64,000 nt of DNA from Cristatella mucedo. Lineage: Eukaryota > Bryozoa > Phylactolaemata > Cristatellidae. The stretch is from NCBI GenBank assembly GCA_009760855.2, contig WPIO01000134.1:74501-138500 (forward strand). The letters are read 5' to 3'. This document shows, piece after piece, positions 1 through 10,300 of the stretch (position 1 is the stretch's first letter; every line of letters starts with the position of its first letter). The notes below the pieces were generated by a model. It ran no database searches and was not told the origin of the DNA. It saw only the letters and a program-made list of their open reading frames with translations. A program made the position numbers and the translations under genes.

Positions 1-419
1 GCCACTAGTTCCTTACACCGGCTTACCTGGTTTCACTAGGATTTAACTGGTTGGTTAATACAGTTAACGTAGTGGTCAGAATTATCGTGTGTCTTTTCTA
101 GGTTAGCTTTGTTGCACGGTCAAAAACCTAAAATGGTGCAGCCAGGAACAGGGCCATTATAACCCTGAAGGTAAGGTGCTCGCTCTTTCCCACCGAGGTA
201 GTGGCTTCGAATCCTGCAGTTTGCGATACCAACTGTTAACGGTGGTGATAGCCGTTTAGGCCCTTCTGCCGATTGACAGATGAGGCTTTTAAATCAGTTA
301 GTATGTTTTTACTTACATCAAGAAGAGTGGCTGGCTGCAAAAGATGCACTAATTAGCTGAAGCCAGCACGAACAGCAGGAGAAAACAGGACCCCCGAGGC
401 CTCAGCCGTTTGGTTTGAG
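1..419. other. Unassigned left edge, with a faint SINE-like segment
   Basis: No coding exon is recognised before 420. Around 170-225 the sequence AAGGTGCTCGC is followed by GGCTTCGAATCC, which resembles the body and B box of the tRNA-derived SINE seen elsewhere in the window. The A box is not convincing and no tail is visible, so this is at best a degraded copy. A GH9 exon 7 relic was looked for here and not found. Confidence 0.3.
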
Positions 420-597
420 CGAGTGCTGCCTTCACCACTCTCATCTCTGCCGACAAAGGCCTGAGGTCAGCAGCCTACAGAAACTCAGCCATGGCTCACA
501 TTTACTAAATGCTCGGAGACATAGACAGGAGCTTCGCGATTGGTTTTGGCGACAACCCACTAGGCATTCCACATCGCAGGGCATTGGACGTTCACTG
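420..597 (+). pseudogene. GH9 endoglucanase exon 8 relic
   Basis: Read in the phase of exon 8 of the intact GH9 gene (45907-46072), this segment gives AFTTLISADKGLRSAAYR, then a block ending MLGDIDRSFAIGFGDNP, then IPHRRA. The intact gene has [32 protein letters not shown] and PHHAGA at the same places. The start is preceded by AG at 418-419 and the end is followed by GTAAGC at 598, so both splice sites and the phase (178 nt versus 166 nt, both 3n+1) are kept. An in-frame TAA sits just before the MLGD block. The relic keeps Arg after PH, as most GH9 enzymes do. It lies in the same orientation as the intact gene, so it is probably the 3' end of a dead tandem paralogue whose earlier exons are lost or outside the window. 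Homology was judged by eye. Confidence 0.8.
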
Positions 598-1030
598 GTA
601 AGCTACTTCTACCTACATCGAAAGTAGATGTAAAGAAAAGAAACTGATGCTGGTCACTTCAGTTGAATCTGATGACACACGTCTGCTACAGATCTTGACC
701 GAATAGGCTCCGAGTGGTCATGATGAATTTAATAATCCACGACCAAACCTGCAGACTTAATGTACTGCCCTTATAGGTCTCGATTGCTGGGCTAATTATT
801 TTAAGAACCACCAAGACTTCGTGCTCGACGAAGTAGCGACCAACTACGATGCCAGATTTTGATTTTTCGTGGCTGGCACGAAACGCTGGTTTACTTATCT
901 CTTTGTTTGTGTCGACTTTATCGAGTAAATTACTATCAAATCTCGCCCGACATCGGTGTATTGTGGATCAATTAAGCATAAACCGGGTTACTTTTTTCGT
1001 TGTTTCAGTATCAAATCACTCTGAGCTCAA
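592..1030 (+). repeat. Direct segmental duplication, copy 1 (GH9 3' end)
   Basis: From CACTGGTAAGCTACTTCTAC onward this stretch matches 4499-4985, including the intron between relic exons 8 and 9, the whole exon 9 relic and about 150 bp beyond its donor (shared ACTATCAAATCTCGCC). By eye the two copies are roughly three-quarters identical with small indels. Some disabling changes occur in both copies, which suggests that a dead fragment was duplicated. The pair brackets the satellite at 1040-3320. Confidence 0.7.
692..875 (+). pseudogene. GH9 endoglucanase exon 9 relic, copy 1
   Basis: The segment follows CTACAG (intact gene CTGCAG) and begins ATCTTGACC, against ATCGTGCCC in exon 9 of the intact gene. 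Further on one frame reads NHQDFVLDEVATNYDARF, aligning with [17 protein letters not shown], the region of the catalytic Glu. The Glu of DEV is still present. There are frame changes and stops: TGA replaces the TGC of the SCP motif, a TAA lies before the ALIG block, and a TGA follows DARF. The donor that would be GCTG|GT has become GCTG|GC. With the exon 8 relic 94 bp upstream it forms the tail of a non-functional GH9 gene. Confidence 0.8.
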
Positions 1031-1039
1031 AACCTCAAA

Positions 1040-3320
1040 GCATCTTCCCAGGCCGTTGCCGTCGATTGCAGCGCATTGCCCTCGCATGTACGTTCAAGAT
1101 TAATTGATAGAACGCGGTTGTATTTTTAATACAGCACACTGTTACGCAAGAAAAGTGTGATCTTCTTCCGCCGGCTTTGTTTGTAATTGTAACAGACAAT
1201 CCTAGATTGCAAGTATTGTCTCGGGCAATCGCCATCGATTGCCATCGATTGCCCCACGTTGAACTCGAAAAAGGGCAGCATGCGTGTCCACAGTGAGCGT
1301 TATGTAGTAGGATAATTACAAATTCAGGCAGCCAATTTCCAGCAAAATTTGAACCAGATTGCTGCAGAGACCGGGCCATTGCCCTCAATTTTGCCTTTGT
1401 CGATTGCATAAAAGGATGTGGTAGCACTTTTAATGCAGTGCAGTGCAATGCTCAAGAAAAGTTGGAGCTTCTCTCAGTAACTGTCGCTGCATTTGTAACT
1501 GTCCTGTATGGGTTGGCGTATTTCCCCTGACCATTTCCGTCGATTGCCATGGGTTGCCGTTGATTGAATGCGTACCATGGTAAAAATTATGCGCAAAAAC
1601 AGGTACATGTTTCGTGGAATGAGAAATTCAGTTTATTGCAGCCAATCTTGTCGATTTTCCAAGGATTTCACTACCGGCCCCTACCATTGCTCTTGATTGC
1701 CGTGAAATGCTGACAGTTACCAAACTCTTCAAACTCATCTTGAAAGTTCCACGGATTTACTTTGGATGCAACGGGATTTTATATGGAATGACAATTGGGG
1801 CTTCCGCACTGCCAATTGATCTTCAATTCATCGAGAATTGTGGTATTGGCACATGACATTGCTGTCAATTGCCGTCCATTGCTCGAGATTGTAAGTGTGT
1901 GATTGGTTGAAAAGATTCGGTTGCACCTTCAACACAGTGGTCTGTGACAGGTGAGATAGATTTGATTTTGGCCCAGTTCTCTCCAGTGATTAGCGATGGA
2001 CCATTATGGATTGCCTTATTTGCCCGGGCCATTGCCGTCTGTTGCCATGCATTGCTCAAGATTAAACGGTCAGAGCTGGTTGAAACTATGTGTTCACTCT
2101 GTAAGATGTTACGTGGAATGAGAATTGGAGCTTGGTGCAGCCGATTTCTCGTCGATTTGCCAAGTATTTTGGTATTGGTCCCTGCTATTGCTGTCAATTT
2201 CCGTGTATTATTGACAATTAACGTGTAACATAGCTCGAAAGTCCTACGATTTCACTTTTAGCACAATAAATGTGAAATGCAATGACAGTCGGCACTTCTC
2301 GCAGTCAATTAAGTGTCAACTTGGCACGGATAGTAATGGATTGCTGCTTCGAGCCGAGCCGTTGCCGTAAATTGCAATGCATTGCCCAAGATTGTACGAG
2401 CGCAATTGCTTTAAACGATGTGGTTGAATTTAAACATCGTTCTTTGTAACATACATTAAAAATTGAAGCATTTTGAAACCGATTTCGGGGCATTTTGCAT
2501 CAGATTGCAGTAAATTGAGGCATTGGTCCGGACCATTGCAGTCAATTGCACTGCATTGCTCCCGAATGATTGAGGCGATTGTAGTGAAATTGTGGGTTTA
2601 CACAATAACCAAAAATTACAGCACCGTGCAATCATAAGTAGAGCTTCAGTGTACGCTTTCTGGTCGCTGTGTAGCAGATTGCAGCGGATTTCTGTGGAAT
2701 AAGGTGGATTGTGGTACGGGACCTAGTCGTTGCAGTCGATTGCAATTCATTGAGTGAGAACGTGTGTGTGCAATGGAGCAAAAGATATGGTATGCACTTT
2801 TAACTGAGTCTAGTCCTATATGCAATGTCAATTAGAGCTTCGTGGTGGCTATTTGAGGATGATTTGCAGTGGAATAGAGTGGATTGGGGTAGTTTCCAGC
2901 TCATTTCAGGCAATTGCCGTCCATTGCCACAGTGCAAGATTGCAAATAAAATTTTATTTTACGTGTTTGTGCACACAGCACGGTGCACTTTAATATGCAA
3001 TAAAAACTGGAGCTTGGTGCAATGTATTTTGATTTTCTATGCAGTGGATTCAGTGGATTGAAGAGGATTGTGCTATTGGCCCGGGCTACTGCAGTCGATT
3101 GCAGTGTGTTGCACGAGAACGGCCGTGCCCATGCAAGTTAACTTTTTTTAATGCAGTTGTCGCAGAGTTTGCTGTCATATGCAATCAAAAAATGAGCTCT
3201 TCGATCAGGATTGCTTTCGTTGCATAGTTGAATGCAGTGGATTGTGGTAGATTGGGGTATTGGCCTGGGCCACTGCAATCTTATTTCACTGGACTTCGTA
3301 AAACGCGTTAGCGGAATCAC
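1040..3320. repeat. Degenerate satellite of ~160-195 bp monomers with 10-bp phased ATTGC words
   Basis: A block of the type GGCCATTGCCGTCGATTGC followed by ...GCATTGC recurs near 1055, 1215, 1376, 1535, 1870, 2030, 2197, 2360, 2533, 2727, 2911, 3085 and 3270. Between blocks a second shared segment is seen (GTGCACTTTTAA, then TGCAATG, then GAGCTT). Monomers are diverged and vary in length. Within each block ATTGC or GGATT recurs about every 10 bp. No ORF inside is credible; the short ORFs are chance openings. This is non-coding tandem repeat DNA. Confidence 0.75.
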
Positions 3321-3429
3321 GTGAAATTTTCTGGGTACATTTTGCGCGTAGCTTCGTTTGATATTCCAGACTTTTTGGAGCTATTCGCAGCAGATTTGGG
3401 GTGGATTTGACGAGAACAAGAATGGATTA

Positions 3430-3960
3430 CTGTGGATTGCACTTCTATGCGGACGATACTCAGTTTTACCTTTGCCTTGATCCCTTCCAGCCTTCGAGCA
3501 CCTCTAATTATCTTAACTCCCTTGCTGCATGTGTATTGATGACATCAGCACATGAATGACAGCAAATCTTCTTAAATTGAATGATGAAAAAACTGACTTA
3601 CTAGATTTGGGCAAATCGAGTGCGATTCAGAAATTGAAAAGGCTAACCGTCAAAGTTGGCTGTGCCAGCATATCTCCTGTTGAATCACCACAAAATCTAG
3701 GTGTCCTGTTCCAAAGTGACCTCTCGTTAGACGACCACATCAGCTCCGCAGTCAAGTCTGCCTACTTTCAGCTACATAGCATTGCTAATATTCGAGCTTG
3801 TTCAGACAAAGATACCACGTCCATGTTGGTCAATGCATTCATGACATCCCGTCTAGGACCTGCAGAGCTAAAGCTTCTGTACCTGAAAACCTTGCGAGTT
3901 TCAGTATATACAGTTTCTCTACTAAAGGTGTGAAGTTTTTGGGAAATAATAAGATTCACA
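3430..3960 (+). mobile_element. LINE A relic (reverse transcriptase, YADD to thumb)
   Basis: Contains FYADDTQFYLCLDP (RT motif C), then a frame change, then LLKLNDEKTDLLDLGK, SPVESPQNLGVLFQSDLSLD and VKSAYFQLHSIANIRA, the same block seen in the better copy at 44376-45131. Frame changes and loss of the 3' part show it is dead. This is a non-LTR retrotransposon fragment, not a host gene. Confidence 0.85.
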
Positions 3961-4498
3961 TTTGTTCATTGCAAGTAAGGAAAACCAACTCTTAGCCCAG
4001 GGATAAATGTATATGCTGAAACCTTTTACGTGGTGTAAATATCAGAGGCGGCATTTTAAAATTCAATCAATACAGACTTACGTATACATTATCTTCTATG
4101 CTATAGATAAAACCTTTCAAAACCTGGAGCTTTAGTGGATTCAAACTAATGATACGATATCCCTTATCGATAGTAATCGATTCCACTACTAGTTACATTT
4201 GACGCGCTAAAGAATGCCGTAACTCCATCAAACTTAATCCCTACAATCCAAAAAGAACTTGCTCAAAGCACGGGTCAGTCAATTCTGTTTTTACGATTTA
4301 CGATTTGGAATAAAGGCTGGCTGCATTGTTTACAACGAGGTGTACCACTCCGAGCAGGTTGTTCATCCATTTAGAGATGTGGTTTTCGCCGAGAGTCTCC
4401 CACAGTATGTTAAAGATCTGTGTTCTATAGAACAAGAAGGTGAATGCAATTCCAGATAGAGAATCCTACATTTGAGATTCGGCATGGTAATTTTCATT
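3961..4498. other. No gene recognised
   Basis: AT-rich single-copy-looking DNA. A 66-codon opening at 4259-4459 has no recognisable motif. An exon 8 relic matching that at 420-597 was looked for just before 4499 and could not be followed. Confidence 0.5.
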
Positions 4499-4985
4499 CA
4501 CTGGCAGACTGCTTCTACCCACATTCAAACTACATTCGAAGAAAAGAAACTGATGCTTAACTTAAGTTAAGTCACTTCAGTTAAAGGTGATGGCTCACTT
4601 CTATTGCAAATATTGTCCGAATAGGCTCTGAGTGGTAACGATGAATATAATAATCCACTACAAAAGCTACAGGTGTAATGCCGTGTTCTGTCCTCGTAGG
4701 GGATCCCTATCGCTGGACTATTTACGTGAGCAACCAACAAGACTTTGTGCTTGACAAAGTAGCGATCGACTATGATGCCAGGTTTCAGCTTGCCTTGGCT
4801 GGTACGAAACGCTAGCTCACTTCTCTCCTTGCTTTTGTTTAATTTACTGAGTCGATTACTATCAAATCTCGCCTGACCTCGGTTTCTAAGTATAATCAGA
4901 TATAGTAAGTATAATAAGATCAAGCATAAATAGGCTTCAGTTTTTTTTATGTTAGCATTGAAGCCCACCGAGCTCGAAACCACGG
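4499..4985 (+). repeat. Direct segmental duplication, copy 2 (GH9 3' end)
   Basis: Second copy of the 592-1030 segment, starting CACTGGCAGACTGCTTC and carrying the exon 9 relic at 4610-4801. A long antisense opening across it (4567-4983) is a shadow of this pseudogene, not a gene. Confidence 0.7.
4610..4801 (+). pseudogene. GH9 endoglucanase exon 9 relic, copy 2
   Basis: Begins ATATTGTCCG where the intact exon 9 has ATCGTGCCC, so the Cys-Pro of the SCP motif is kept, but the acceptor AG has become AA. After a frame shift it reads VGDPYRWTIYVSNQQDFVL and then DKVAIDYDARFQLALAG, lining up with [10 protein letters not shown] and [17 protein letters not shown]. The catalytic Glu has become Lys. 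It ends GCTG|GTACGA at the same point where the intact gene has GCAG|GTAGAA. Length is 192 nt versus 191. With the copy at 692-875 it shows that GH9 once formed a tandem array here. Confidence 0.8.
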
Positions 4986-6290
4986 GAGTGAATTAACAGC
5001 AACTATTGACCATAAGAAAAAAGACAATCCGCTGACTCGCGAGCAAAGTTGAACATATATCTCCTTGTATATTCGGTTTGATGTAACGCATGTGCCATTG
5101 AGAGGTTTTGGAATTCTTCAATCGGTTACTGACTAAGTGTTGTTTTAACTCCCTGTTCGTTCCTACTGAGTGCGAACAAAACTATGCGAATATTTATGAT
5201 TATAATTGTGATAATCATAATAAACATTTTGTTAGCTCTTAGTTAGAAAGAATATCAAGCAGTTCAAAATTAGCATTTGGTTAGTCGAAAGTCATACAAA
5301 ATTACTTGTCAAACACTTTCAGAAATTAATATAATTGCTAGGATAGCGTTCGTGCTGCAAGTTTCTTTCTCAAAGAAGCCATTAAGTGCAGTCTCTGATC
5401 TAGTCTTAGTTTTAAGCTTGTTGATGACATTCAAAATCCATTTTACCCTTGTGAAAGTGCTGGCCCACCTGCTTAGATTTAGCTCCGATGTCAGTTTTGA
5501 ATTTCTCAAGATAAACCTTGCCAGTAATGACTTCGAATGACATTCTGCATTCAAGTTCCCAATGTTCTGTGTGGGACTCCAAACCAGCTGTTTATAGTTT
5601 TCAACCTTCTGATATCTCTTAAAGCTGGGAACCACTGCAACGGAAGTATTCGAGCCTCTTATCCACTATGTTCATTCTCTTAGCGAATTTCGCAGCTTAG
5701 CGATCTTCTTAATCTGTCATCCGATGAATATGCTAGCGTTCACCCTTGCCTTGGACAGCTGCGGATATTCACCTCGGATGCAATTAGCTTACTATTTGTC
5801 TACAAGAGCATACTGCCCCTGGAATTGTGTGTAATGCTACATTTAGAATACTGACTATCGAAAAAAGTGTCTTCCCATATTTAGTGATCATTTCACATCA
5901 TAACAAAAATCATGATCATACATTTATACAGAGTCCAAAGAGAACCTAATCTCATTTTAGGTACTTTGCAAATGCTGTGAAAGAAGCAGGATCGAACTAT
6001 TAGAGGAATAATACATATTTATTTTTGGTTTAAAGGATAAAACATTTACTTGAAACCAAGATGTTGCCTTAAACTGTTGTGGCGTAGATCTGAAAGTTCT
6101 GTACCATTGAAACGAAAATGATCAACGTCCAAATGCAAAACCCGCTCCAGATAAAAAGACACATCCAAACTATACTACCGTACAAATTGAGATAATAATG
6201 CAGCGATCAGCAGCATTTCTATCCATAGAGTAAGCATTTTTGATCAGTTTAAAAATATTTCCAATTTGATGACTTAATCCTCATTGATGT
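4986..6290. other. No gene recognised
   Basis: AT-rich sequence without convincing coding signal. The 5277-5540 plus and 5309-5635 minus openings overlap and carry no known motif. This is the 3' side of the minus-strand IgGFc-binding-type gene; no polyadenylation signal could be assigned with confidence. Confidence 0.45.
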
Positions 6291-6294
6291 GTGT

Positions 6295-7339
6295 CTACCG
6301 TGCAGTGGAGATAGGGATTTCGGGATCGGCAAGTTTAGCAGTTGTAGTGTTATCAGTGAATTTTACGTTAAAACCCAATGTAATGCAATAGCCACGATAA
6401 TAGCCACAGCCATCGACGATGCAGCAAAACGTGACCCTAAAATCGGGATGAGTGACCTTGGAAGGAATTGTATTACTTATAATAAATATCGCTCCATAAA
6501 CGTTGCCATACTTTTCATAGTTTTGTGGAGCATTTATCTTGCTCCGTGGTTTTATTGGAGCATTCTTAGCGTCCGGTGGTTGGTTGTTTATTTGAAGTTC
6601 TTTATAACTATCTCCAGAAAAGATTAGTCTCAAAAACGTTCAACTGAATGCCGTATTTTCTGGCATCATATTCGGAGGGGAAAAATAGTAAAAGTTGGCG
6701 TAAGCAGAAATAGGTGGTACAAAAATAAACGAAGGATCGTTGAGTAAGCTGAAGCGATCGAATGAACTTTCGGTTATCTCTACCATCATAATCGGATTGC
6801 TGCATGCAAGAAAGAAATTGCTGTCAGCATTCATATAGGACTCCGATAGGAAGCTATTGTTACGGGTGAGAATAATTGCTCGATGTGTGAGCTGACTACT
6901 TGACCTAGTTTCTAGGAGCAGGCAAGTGGTGTCATTCATTCCAGCAATCTTCAATATTTTTTCACAGTAATCGTATCCAAATGAACGTCTGGGCAAGAGT
7001 ACGATGGCATATGCATGTCCCCATGTTTCCAAGCTGCTACATTCCATCGTTAGGTAGTCTTTTGAGGGGTAAACAGTATTTCTCTTGAGAAAGTTTGGAT
7101 TATCTTTACCAGGGCCAACATTTTCCAACGCATTACCACTGTACACATGAATGGGTTTGTTGGAGGATATCGTCGTCCCTGAGAGATCGTTTGTTTGTGA
7201 TACAACTTGATATGTTTGCCAAGAATCCACGACAACTCGAAACTCGGTATTTTGGGCCGAATCGTGGATATCCGCAACGGCTGTCAGTAGACGTATTGAT
7301 ATCTCTGTGTGGCTTTCGATTGCCACAATGGCAAACTGG
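6295..7339 (-). CDS. IgGFc-binding-type domain exon with premature TGA
   Basis: After the acceptor TTCCAG the frame is open for about 232 codons: FAIVAIESHTEISIRLL, then TNDLSGTTISSNKPIHVYSG (the hallmark 'LSGT.I.S.KPI.V.SG' pattern of the family), YAIVLLPRRSFGYDYC and FVPPISAYANFYYF. A TGA stands at 6640-6642. The same frame then continues for about 112 codons with LRLIFSGDSYKELQINN and HPDFRVTFCCIVDGCGYYRG, the expected C-terminal part of the domain. The exon ends either at TAG 6295-6297 or at a donor CACG|GTAGAC at 6299/6298. Because the reading frame and the family pattern resume immediately, the TGA is the only visible lesion. Recoding as selenocysteine has no support. Confidence 0.75.
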
Positions 7340-10300
7340 CTGGAATTATATTTTGGTTAGTACGAAAGTCTCACAAATTTCTTACCTACAAAATTAAATG
7401 CGAAAGAAATTGGGGCCCGGCAAGAAAGCCAACGTTAAACAACTTAAAGGTAAGTTGTAAATAAGTGCATAAGTAAAAACTAAAGTGTATCTTACCAGCG
7501 ACATTGTCAGGCAATGCAAGCCAGCCGTCATCGGATGCTTCTTCTTGATTCAAGCAGTAGACATTCAGAAGATTCTTATTTATTTCACGAATGCGAATGC
7601 CATAGTTTCCTTTGCCAGTACCTCCATGGATGAGACAGGAGTTCACCAAAAACCTGCAAAGGTATCCACCACATAGCTTTGGCAACGCTAGGTTAGCTGC
7701 TTCGCAGGAACCACATTGATCCTCGAGTAAATGAGTTGTTATGCATACCTGGTAAGCTGTATGCTTCCCACCTGTGCACAGCTCCGCTCGAGATATTAGC
7801 GGTCTCAGAGTAGCTGCAATCAGGTGTTCCCAGAGGCGCATCCACGGTTACCACTCGAGTGGTGTTATCATCATAAGCAGCCGAAACATACACGGATATA
7901 AACTGAATCGTACCACCTTCTTGCTTTTGAAACATGACGGTATACGTGTGGGATGACGTGTTTGGTAACCGGATGCACTTTCTTTCTGTGCTACCTAACG
8001 TTCCGTCTATGCAAATGTCGTCCATTTGGGGACACGGGTTGCATTGACATAAGTGAGGTCCCACTAAAACAAATACGCTGCTCGCTTGTGTGAGGTGAAT
8101 TTACTGCAGCTTCAATGCAACGGTTCAGAGTGCTTTATAGCTTTCATGCGCGAACTCTTGTATCTTTGCATGACTGAAGCGCTTTATCCAAGCTGTACCT
8201 ATAAACCTACCTGATGAGCAGTTATCCACTTGAAAATATTTATTGCAATTGGTAAGTGCTGAGAGGTAACCTAAAATAACAAGCAAGCTGAAATAAGAAG
8301 AGGAAAGTCGTTTATTATCTGTTTTTTATTTCAAATCAGTTTAAGGAACTTGAATAGAGTCTAAAATGTTTAAAATGGCAACTCTCCGAAGCTCCTGTTG
8401 CTAACACGTGGGAGGGCCTGAAGCAGAGTAACACTTATGTTAAAAGATTTCGTCCATGTGCTGGGAGCATGCAGTGGAAAACACCTTTATGGTTTCTTAC
8501 TGCAGTTTTATTTTTAAACATTTTAGTATAATAACACAATGAGCAACGTATGAGCATCATTTTCTAAACTGTAGCTAGTAATAGTTTTGATTCGCTTTAA
8601 CCTTCACAATTTTACCGGTTTATAGCAGTTTATACAATATTCTTCAATTTTTTTAGTTTTATTGACCAATATTGTGCAACAATCAAAGGGCAAATAAAGG
8701 GCAATTATTAAATCAAAGATTAAATAAATTAAAATCAAAAATTAAATTAAATCAAAGGGCAATTATTAAAAAGAGTTGCGAAATCATCTCTGGCAGGAGT
8801 GCACTAATAAGCAGTTGTTTAATGTTGAGCTTATTTAACTCTCAGCACAAGGATGCCCAAGAAATTCTTGCGTAGGTCTAATAACAAGTAAGTAGAATAA
8901 TACAATGAGCATTACATAAGCATCATTTTTTAAACTGAAGGTATCAATACTATTGATTTACTCTAACCTACACAATTTTACAGGAAATTTACAGAATTTT
9001 GTATAATATTCTTCTAATTTTTCAGTTGTAATGACAATGATTGTGCAAATTTCAAAGTGCAGTTCCAAAAAATAGTTGGGAAATAATTTCAGGCAGGAGC
9101 AAAAATAAGCAGTTGTTTAAAGTTGAGCTTTATTTACTCACAGCCTGGATTCACAAGAAATCATTGTTAAGGACCAACCTCATTGATGTAACTACGAAAT
9201 TACTTAAGCTAAACTGCATGTGGGTATACTTTTTCAGGATAACACAAAAAACTACATGAAATATAATTCACTGGAAGAGATCATATCGATATTTCATGCA
9301 GCTCATGATTTGAGTTCAACCACCATGGACTTTTGTATTCCCTTGCAGCATGCATTGCTGAAACTCGTGGATCCACGGCGCACAGTTTCTTCAATTGAAC
9401 GACAATAAAGCCAACCTACAGGTATTGGAAAAGATAAATTGCTCGGAAATTTGAAAGCTTGAGGCTCAAAAATCAACTCTGCTAGCGAGCGCATCTTCAA
9501 TTGCGTCAGCACAAAATCTAAGTGTCCTGTTTGCAACTGATCTTTCGCAAGACTACCAAATTAGCTCCGCAGTGAAGTCTGCTTACTTTTAGCTAAGTAA
9601 TGATGCGAAATTCGGGCTTACTAAGATAAGTAATATAATTCCAAATTGATCACTGCATTTGTAGCATAGCGTTGAGACCACTGGAATTCGCTTCTGGAAG
9701 GCCAACAGGAAAGTGCAATATATGTCTTATAGGCATTGAAAAATTCTGCATTAACGCTTATCTGTCGTGAATAAAACATTTTTTGCCTCGCAGGTTTAGC
9801 ACAGTGGTTAAGGTGCTCACACTTTTCAAGGTCAAGGTGAATGTATGTGATTGTTGAGGTCGTGATTTTGAACCCTTTGCGGTATATGTGAAGCCCCTGA
9901 AGAGAGATTAAGTTCTCCTAAGGTGCTATACAAATGAGTCATGTTATCACCGTTTGTCACCGACCTGCACCGGGGCACAATCTAGCTGGGCGTTGAGTTT
10001 GAGGTTTTATAACTTACTTGGAGGTCTCTTTACTTTGTTTGCTCAGCCTCACCGTCAGAACTAACCATCAAGCAGGCCATGCCCTGTATCACCTACCCTT
10101 TTCCACCACGGCAGCATCAAAGAAGCTACAGTTTTTTGCATTCGGTCACATAAGAAAATCCCTATTAAGCGCTTTTAATAAAGAAAGTGTGGTGTCTCTT
10201 TATGTCTCATGAGGATGTGTTTATTAATCCAGCGTAAAAAAATTGTGAAAGTTAAGCTGTATGAAAAGGTTCAACGAAGGCCTACTGCTGGACTTCGTAC

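Noticed and set aside
240-300. Similarity between 226-275 and 56830-56875 (GGTGATAGCC...CTTCTGCCG)
   Set aside because: Short and imperfect; too little to define a repeat family by eye.
849-1103. 84-codon plus-strand ORF
   Set aside because: Overlaps the end of the GH9 exon 9 relic in a different frame and has no motif of its own.
1040-3320. CRISPR-like array
   Set aside because: Repeat units are long, diverged and contiguous, with no uniform short repeat and unique spacer; the DNA is eukaryotic.
4567-4983. 138-codon minus-strand ORF
   Set aside because: Antisense to the second GH9 exon 9 relic and its flank; a shadow of the pseudogene.
6640-6642. TGA as selenocysteine or programmed readthrough
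   Set aside because: The family has no selenocysteine members I know of, and no SECIS-like element could be supported; a simple nonsense change is more economical.
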